A stretch of DNA of 35,553 nucleotides from Pseudomonas sp. PB120 (lineage in GTDB: Bacteria > Pseudomonadota > Gammaproteobacteria > Pseudomonadales > Pseudomonadaceae): positions 1-35,553 of the forward strand of contig NZ_RWIN01000035.1 in the NCBI RefSeq assembly GCF_009761815.1, in the 5' to 3' direction. This document shows positions 31,958 to 35,553 of this stretch, in pieces. The notes beneath the pieces were generated by a model that was not told the DNA's origin, did no database searches, and saw only the letters and a program-made list of their open reading frames with translations. Each line of letters starts with the position of its first letter. The first letter of the stretch is position 1. The position numbers and the translations under genes were made by a program.

Positions 31958-33154
31958 TCAGATCACTGCAACGATCGCCTTGGTCACGGCGTCGATGTTG
32001 CTCTGGTTCAACGCGGCAACGCAGATGCGGCCGGTGTCCAGTGCATAGATGCCGAACTCGCTGCGCAGACGGGTCACTTGCTCAACCGTCAGGCCGGAGT
32101 AGGAGAACATGCCACGCTGACGACCGACGAAGCTGAAGTCGCGGTGTGGAGCGTTTTTCGCCAGCAGGTCGACCATCTGGATGCGCATGCCGCGAATCCG
32201 CAGGCGCATTTCTGCCAGTTCTTCTTCCCACTGAGCGCGCAGTTCCGGGCTGTTCAACACGGCGGCGACGATGCTTGCACCGTGGGTCGGCGGGTTGGAG
32301 TAGTTGGTGCGGATCACGCGTTTGACTTGCGACAGGACGCGCGCGCTTTCTTCTTTCGATTCGCTGACGATCGACAGGGCGCCCACGCGCTCGCCGTACA
32401 GCGAGAAAGATTTGGAGAACGAGCTGGAAACGAAGAAGGTCAGGCCCGATTCCGCGAACAGGCGCACGGCAGCGGCGTCTTCGTCGATGCCATCGCCAAA
32501 GCCCTGGTAGGCCATGTCGAGGAACGGCACGTGACCTTTGGCTTTCACCACTTCCAGGACGTTGTTCCAGTCGGCCGGGCTCAGGTCCACGCCAGTCGGG
32601 TTGTGGCAGCAAGCGTGCAGTACGACGATCGAACCGGACGGCAGGGCGTTCAGGTCTTCCAGCAAGCCGGCACGGTTAACGTCGTGGGTCGCGGCGTCGT
32701 AATAGCGGTAGTTCTGCACCGGGAAACCGGCGGTTTCGAACAGTGCGCGATGGTTTTCCCAGCTTGGATCGCTGATGGCGACGACGGCGTTTGGCAGCAG
32801 TTGCTTGAGGAAGTCGGCACCGATTTTCAGCGCGCCGGTACCGCCAACGGCCTGGGTGGTGATGACGCGGCCAGCAGCGATCAGCGGCGAGTCATTGCCA
32901 AACAGCAGTTTTTGCACGGCCTGGTCGTAAGCGGCGATGCCGTCGATTGGCAAGTAGCCACGGGAAGCGTGTTGAGCGACGCGAATCGTCTCGGCTTCGA
33001 CAACGGCGCGCAGGAGTGGAATTCGCCCCTCCTCGTTGCAGTAAACACCGACCCCCAGGTTGACCTTGTTGGTACGGGTATCGGCATTGAATGCTTCGTT
33101 GAGGCCCAGGATTGGATCGCGTGGTGCCATTTCGACAGCGGAGAACAGGCTCAT
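31958..33154 (-). CDS. tyrB: Aromatic/aspartate aminotransferase, class I
   Basis: A 398-residue PLP-dependent aminotransferase of the AspC/TyrB group. It interconverts aspartate or aromatic amino acids with their oxo acids using 2-oxoglutarate. The sequence starts MSLFSAVEMAPRDPILGLNE, typical of the group. It has HNPTGVDLS, the PLP-binding Lys K248 in SSSFSKSFSLYGERVG, the substrate-carboxylate Arg region RVIRTNYSNPP, and a C-terminal RICVAALNQSN. Sequence alone does not separate aspartate from aromatic preference; the symbol tyrB is provisional and aspC is possible. The gene has its own strong terminator and is divergent from uvrB, the usual Pseudomonas arrangement. Confidence 0.93.
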   Translation of the reverse strand: MSLFSAVEMAPRDPILGLNEAFNADTRTNKVNLGVGVYCNEEGRIPLLRAVVEAETIRVAQHASRGYLPIDGIAAYDQAVQKLLFGNDSPLIAAGRVITTQAVGGTGALKIGADFLKQLLPNAVVAISDPSWENHRALFETAGFPVQNYRYYDAATHDVNRAGLLEDLNALPSGSIVVLHACCHNPTGVDLSPADWNNVLEVVKAKGHVPFLDMAYQGFGDGIDEDAAAVRLFAESGLTFFVSSSFSKSFSLYGERVGALSIVSESKEESARVLSQVKRVIRTNYSNPPTHGASIVAAVLNSPELRAQWEEELAEMRLRIRGMRIQMVDLLAKNAPHRDFSFVGRQRGMFSYSGLTVEQVTRLRSEFGIYALDTGRICVAALNQSNIDAVTKAIVAVI

Positions 33155-33491
33155 TTTTGCGGCGGCTCTGAATGGAGAATGGAGGGACGTGTGGCGCTCC
33201 AGCCGAATGCACTAGAGCGGTGCACAAACGGGGAGCTAGTATAGAGGTCATCGGCGATTGATGGCGACAGAGGATTCAGCTTTTACGGTAGGTTTTTTCG
33301 ATTATTTTTCGACCATTAGTCGATTGGCTGCGTCAAAGTCTTTACGGGATGTAGGACGTTTGCCTTGAAAGCGCGGGCATTCGGCTCCACATTGAGCACA
33401 ATCCAGTTTTTTCCTCGGGCGACGTCGGTCGTTTGCGGTCTTTCTCGTTCCTGTCCGGTTTGACCGGTCCGGCGCGAACCAGAGGTAGTTC
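33155..33491. other. Divergent intergenic region between aminotransferase and uvrB
   Basis: These 337 bases hold the promoters of two divergent core genes. A short CCGGT-TTG-ACCGG hairpin lies about 30 nt before uvrB. I see no CTGT-N8-ACAG LexA box of the E. coli type. A 63-codon minus-strand frame (33302-33493) fills part of it but overlaps the uvrB ribosome site and is not supported. Confidence 0.5.
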
Positions 33492-35507
33492 ATGTCTGAA
33501 TTCCAGCTAGTCACCCGCTTCGAGCCCGCCGGCGACCAGCCGGAAGCCATCCGCCTGATGGTCGAAGGCATCGAAGCCGGGCTGGCGCACCAGACGTTGC
33601 TCGGTGTGACCGGCTCGGGCAAGACCTTCAGCATTGCCAACGTCATCGCACAAGTGCAGCGCCCAACCCTGGTGCTGGCGCCGAACAAGACCCTGGCCGC
33701 GCAGTTGTACGGCGAGTTCAAGGCGTTCTTCCCGAACAACGCCGTCGAGTACTTCGTTTCGTACTACGACTACTACCAGCCCGAAGCCTACGTGCCATCG
33801 TCGGACACCTTTATCGAGAAAGATGCCTCGATCAACGACCACATCGAGCAGATGCGACTGTCCGCGACCAAAGCCTTGCTGGAGCGCAAAGACGCGATCA
33901 TCGTCACCACGGTCTCGTGCATCTATGGTCTGGGCAGCCCGGAAACCTATCTGAAAATGGTGCTGCACGTGGATCGCGGCGACAAGCTCGACCAGCGTGC
34001 GTTGCTGCGTCGCCTGGCGGACCTGCAATACACCCGCAACGACATGGATTTCGCCCGTGCAACCTTCCGGGTGCGCGGTGATGTAATCGACATTCACCCG
34101 GCGGAATCCGATTTCGAGGCGATCCGCATTGAGCTGTTCGATGATGAAGTCGAAAGCTTGTCCGCCTTCGATCCGTTGACGGGCGAAGTGATCCGCAAGC
34201 TGCCGCGCTTTACCTTTTACCCGAAAAGCCACTACGTGACCCCGCGGGAAACCCTGCTGGACGCCGTCGAAGGGATCAAGGTCGAGTTGCAGGAGCGCTT
34301 GGAATACCTGCGTTCCAACAACAAACTGGTGGAAGCGCAACGCCTGGAGCAGCGCACCCGTTTCGACCTGGAGATGATTCTCGAACTGGGCTACTGCAAC
34401 GGCATCGAAAACTACTCGCGCTACCTCTCCGGGCGCGCATCCGGCGAGGCGCCGCCGACCTTGTTCGACTACTTGCCGGCCGATGCCTTGCTGGTGATCG
34501 ACGAATCCCACGTCAGCGTGCCGCAGGTCGGCGCCATGTATAAGGGTGACCGCTCGCGTAAAGAGACGCTGGTGGAATACGGTTTCCGCCTGCCTTCAGC
34601 GTTGGATAACCGGCCAATGCGCTTCGACGAGTTCGAAGGCATCAGCCCGCAGACGATTTTTGTTTCGGCCACACCGGGTAACTACGAGGCGGAACATGCC
34701 GGGCGCGTGATTGATATGGTCGTGCGTCCGACCGGCCTGGTGGACCCGCAAATCGAAATCCGTCCGGCGCTGACCCAGGTCGATGACCTGCTCTCCGAAA
34801 TCGGCAAGCGCGTGGCGCTGGAAGAGCGGGTGCTGGTCACCACGCTGACCAAGCGCATGTCCGAAGATTTGACCGATTACCTGGCCGACCATGGCGTTCG
34901 GGTGCGTTACCTGCACTCGGACATCGACACTGTGGAGCGGGTGGAAATCATCCGCGACCTGCGTTTGGGCACCTTCGACGTGCTGGTCGGGATCAACTTG
35001 TTGCGCGAAGGCCTGGACATGCCGGAGGTCTCGCTGGTGGCGATTCTGGATGCGGACAAGGAAGGTTTCCTGCGTTCGGAGCGCTCGCTGATTCAGACCA
35101 TCGGCCGGGCGGCGCGTAACCTCAATGGGCGGGCGATTCTGTATGCCGACCGGATCACCGGTTCCATGGAGCGGGCAATCGGCGAAACCGAACGGCGTCG
35201 TGACAAGCAGATTGCCTTCAACCTGGCCAACGGCATCACCCCCAAGGGGGTGTTCAAGGACGTGGCCGATATCATGGAAGGCGCCACCGTGCCGGGCTCG
35301 CGCAGCAAGAAGCGCAAAGGCATGGCCAAGGCCGCCGAGGAAAGCGCCAAGTACGAAGCCGAATTGCGTTCGCCGGGAGAGGTTGTCAAGCGGATCAAGG
35401 CGCTGGAAGAGAAGATGTATGCGTTGGCGCGGGATCTGGAGTTTGAGGCTGCGGCGCAGATGCGTGATGAAATCACCAAGCTGCGGGAGCGGTTGATCGC
35501 TGTGTGA
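33492..35507 (+). CDS. uvrB: Excinuclease ABC subunit B
   Basis: A 671-residue UvrB, the damage-verifying helicase-like subunit of nucleotide excision repair. It takes over from UvrA at the lesion and recruits UvrC. The Walker A motif is GVTGSGKT (about 37-44). The damage-probing beta-hairpin is [20 protein letters not shown] (about 92-112), and [11 protein letters not shown] is the DExx box. Helicase motifs V and VI are [13 protein letters not shown] and QTIGRAARN. The C-terminal UVR domain ([20 protein letters not shown] onward) binds UvrC. The length matches the family. AGAGGT lies 7 nt upstream of the ATG. Confidence 0.98.
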   Translation: MSEFQLVTRFEPAGDQPEAIRLMVEGIEAGLAHQTLLGVTGSGKTFSIANVIAQVQRPTLVLAPNKTLAAQLYGEFKAFFPNNAVEYFVSYYDYYQPEAYVPSSDTFIEKDASINDHIEQMRLSATKALLERKDAIIVTTVSCIYGLGSPETYLKMVLHVDRGDKLDQRALLRRLADLQYTRNDMDFARATFRVRGDVIDIHPAESDFEAIRIELFDDEVESLSAFDPLTGEVIRKLPRFTFYPKSHYVTPRETLLDAVEGIKVELQERLEYLRSNNKLVEAQRLEQRTRFDLEMILELGYCNGIENYSRYLSGRASGEAPPTLFDYLPADALLVIDESHVSVPQVGAMYKGDRSRKETLVEYGFRLPSALDNRPMRFDEFEGISPQTIFVSATPGNYEAEHAGRVIDMVVRPTGLVDPQIEIRPALTQVDDLLSEIGKRVALEERVLVTTLTKRMSEDLTDYLADHGVRVRYLHSDIDTVERVEIIRDLRLGTFDVLVGINLLREGLDMPEVSLVAILDADKEGFLRSERSLIQTIGRAARNLNGRAILYADRITGSMERAIGETERRRDKQIAFNLANGITPKGVFKDVADIMEGATVPGSRSKKRKGMAKAAEESAKYEAELRSPGEVVKRIKALEEKMYALARDLEFEAAAQMRDEITKLRERLIAV

Positions 35508-35531
35508 GATTTGTAGCGCCTGATCTGGCCC

Positions 35532-35553
35532 TTTCGCGAGCTTGCTCGCGAAA
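35532..35553. repeat. REP/hairpin after uvrB, cut by the window end
   Basis: TTTCGCGAG-CTTG-CTCGCGAAA forms a perfect 9-bp hairpin 25 nt past the uvrB stop. It matches the REP core used elsewhere in the window and runs to the last base, so a partner arm may lie outside. Confidence 0.65.

Noticed and set aside
33252..33491. LexA/SOS box before uvrB
   Set aside because: No CTGT-N8-ACAG match could be seen; the CCGGT-TTG-ACCGG hairpin does not fit.
33302..33493. 63-codon minus-strand frame with a CAQC-x3-C cysteine cluster between the aminotransferase and uvrB genes
   Set aside because: Its start codon overlaps the uvrB ATG and its body covers the uvrB ribosome site and promoter. No ribosome site or family was recognised, so it is probably chance.

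Overview
The window looks like chromosome of a Pseudomonas species, most likely from the P. fluorescens group. Coding density and GC are high. Several intergenic gaps carry the 'gcgagc-tgctcgc' and 'tgtggcgagggagcttg' REP-type inverted repeats that are abundant in those genomes. The right end (tRNA-Asn, small conserved genes, an aromatic/aspartate aminotransferase divergent from uvrB) follows a typical Pseudomonas core order. This assignment rests on recognition, not on a search.

Layout. Bases 1-3850: a Tat-exported metallophosphoesterase and a secreted amicyanin-like cupredoxin form a small operon that converges on a periplasmic copper (topaquinone) amine oxidase. 3.9-8.1 kb: a complete fecI-fecR-fecA iron-uptake signalling unit with a Fur-box-like site before fecI. 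8.1-12.1 kb: an MFS transporter divergent from a DapF-fold protein that has lost both catalytic cysteines, this pair bracketed by two nearly identical REP pairs; then a cytosine-deaminase-like amidohydrolase whose specificity residue matches the 5-methylcytosine-deaminating branch. 12.1-14.7 kb: an alpha/beta hydrolase with an Asp nucleophile, queD and a patatin. 14.8-17.4 kb: two divergently transcribed L,D-transpeptidase-type genes. 17.4-19.3 kb: RNase T2 converging on a visibly AT-rich glycosyltransferase, probably acquired. 19.6-24.8 kb: a membrane diguanylate cyclase, a short DUF1254 protein, a Gly-rich secreted protein, a GNAT, xthA and an arylamine N-acetyltransferase. 24.8-25.5 kb: a BrnT/BrnA toxin-antitoxin pair. 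25.6-30.6 kb: an NCS2 xanthine-type permease preceded by a 16-bp perfect palindrome, a structured 0.5-kb gap, a DUF1329 protein and an Aer-like PAS chemoreceptor. 30.7-35.5 kb: an IS110 remnant, tRNA-Asn, two tail-to-tail small conserved genes (one with a 15-codon overlapping leader ORF), the aminotransferase and uvrB.

How the genes work together. The clearest functional unit is fecIRA: FecA senses and imports a ferric siderophore or citrate, FecR relays the signal, and FecI transcribes fecA. Several other genes suggest scavenging of nitrogen and nucleobases: the amine oxidase, the deaminase and the xanthine permease. None of these is visibly co-operonic. I did not find a phage, CRISPR array, or multi-gene defence island. 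The best candidates for new biology are the Ser-substituted CodA homologue and the Ser/Ser DapF homologue. The window ends at the start of another REP/hairpin after uvrB.
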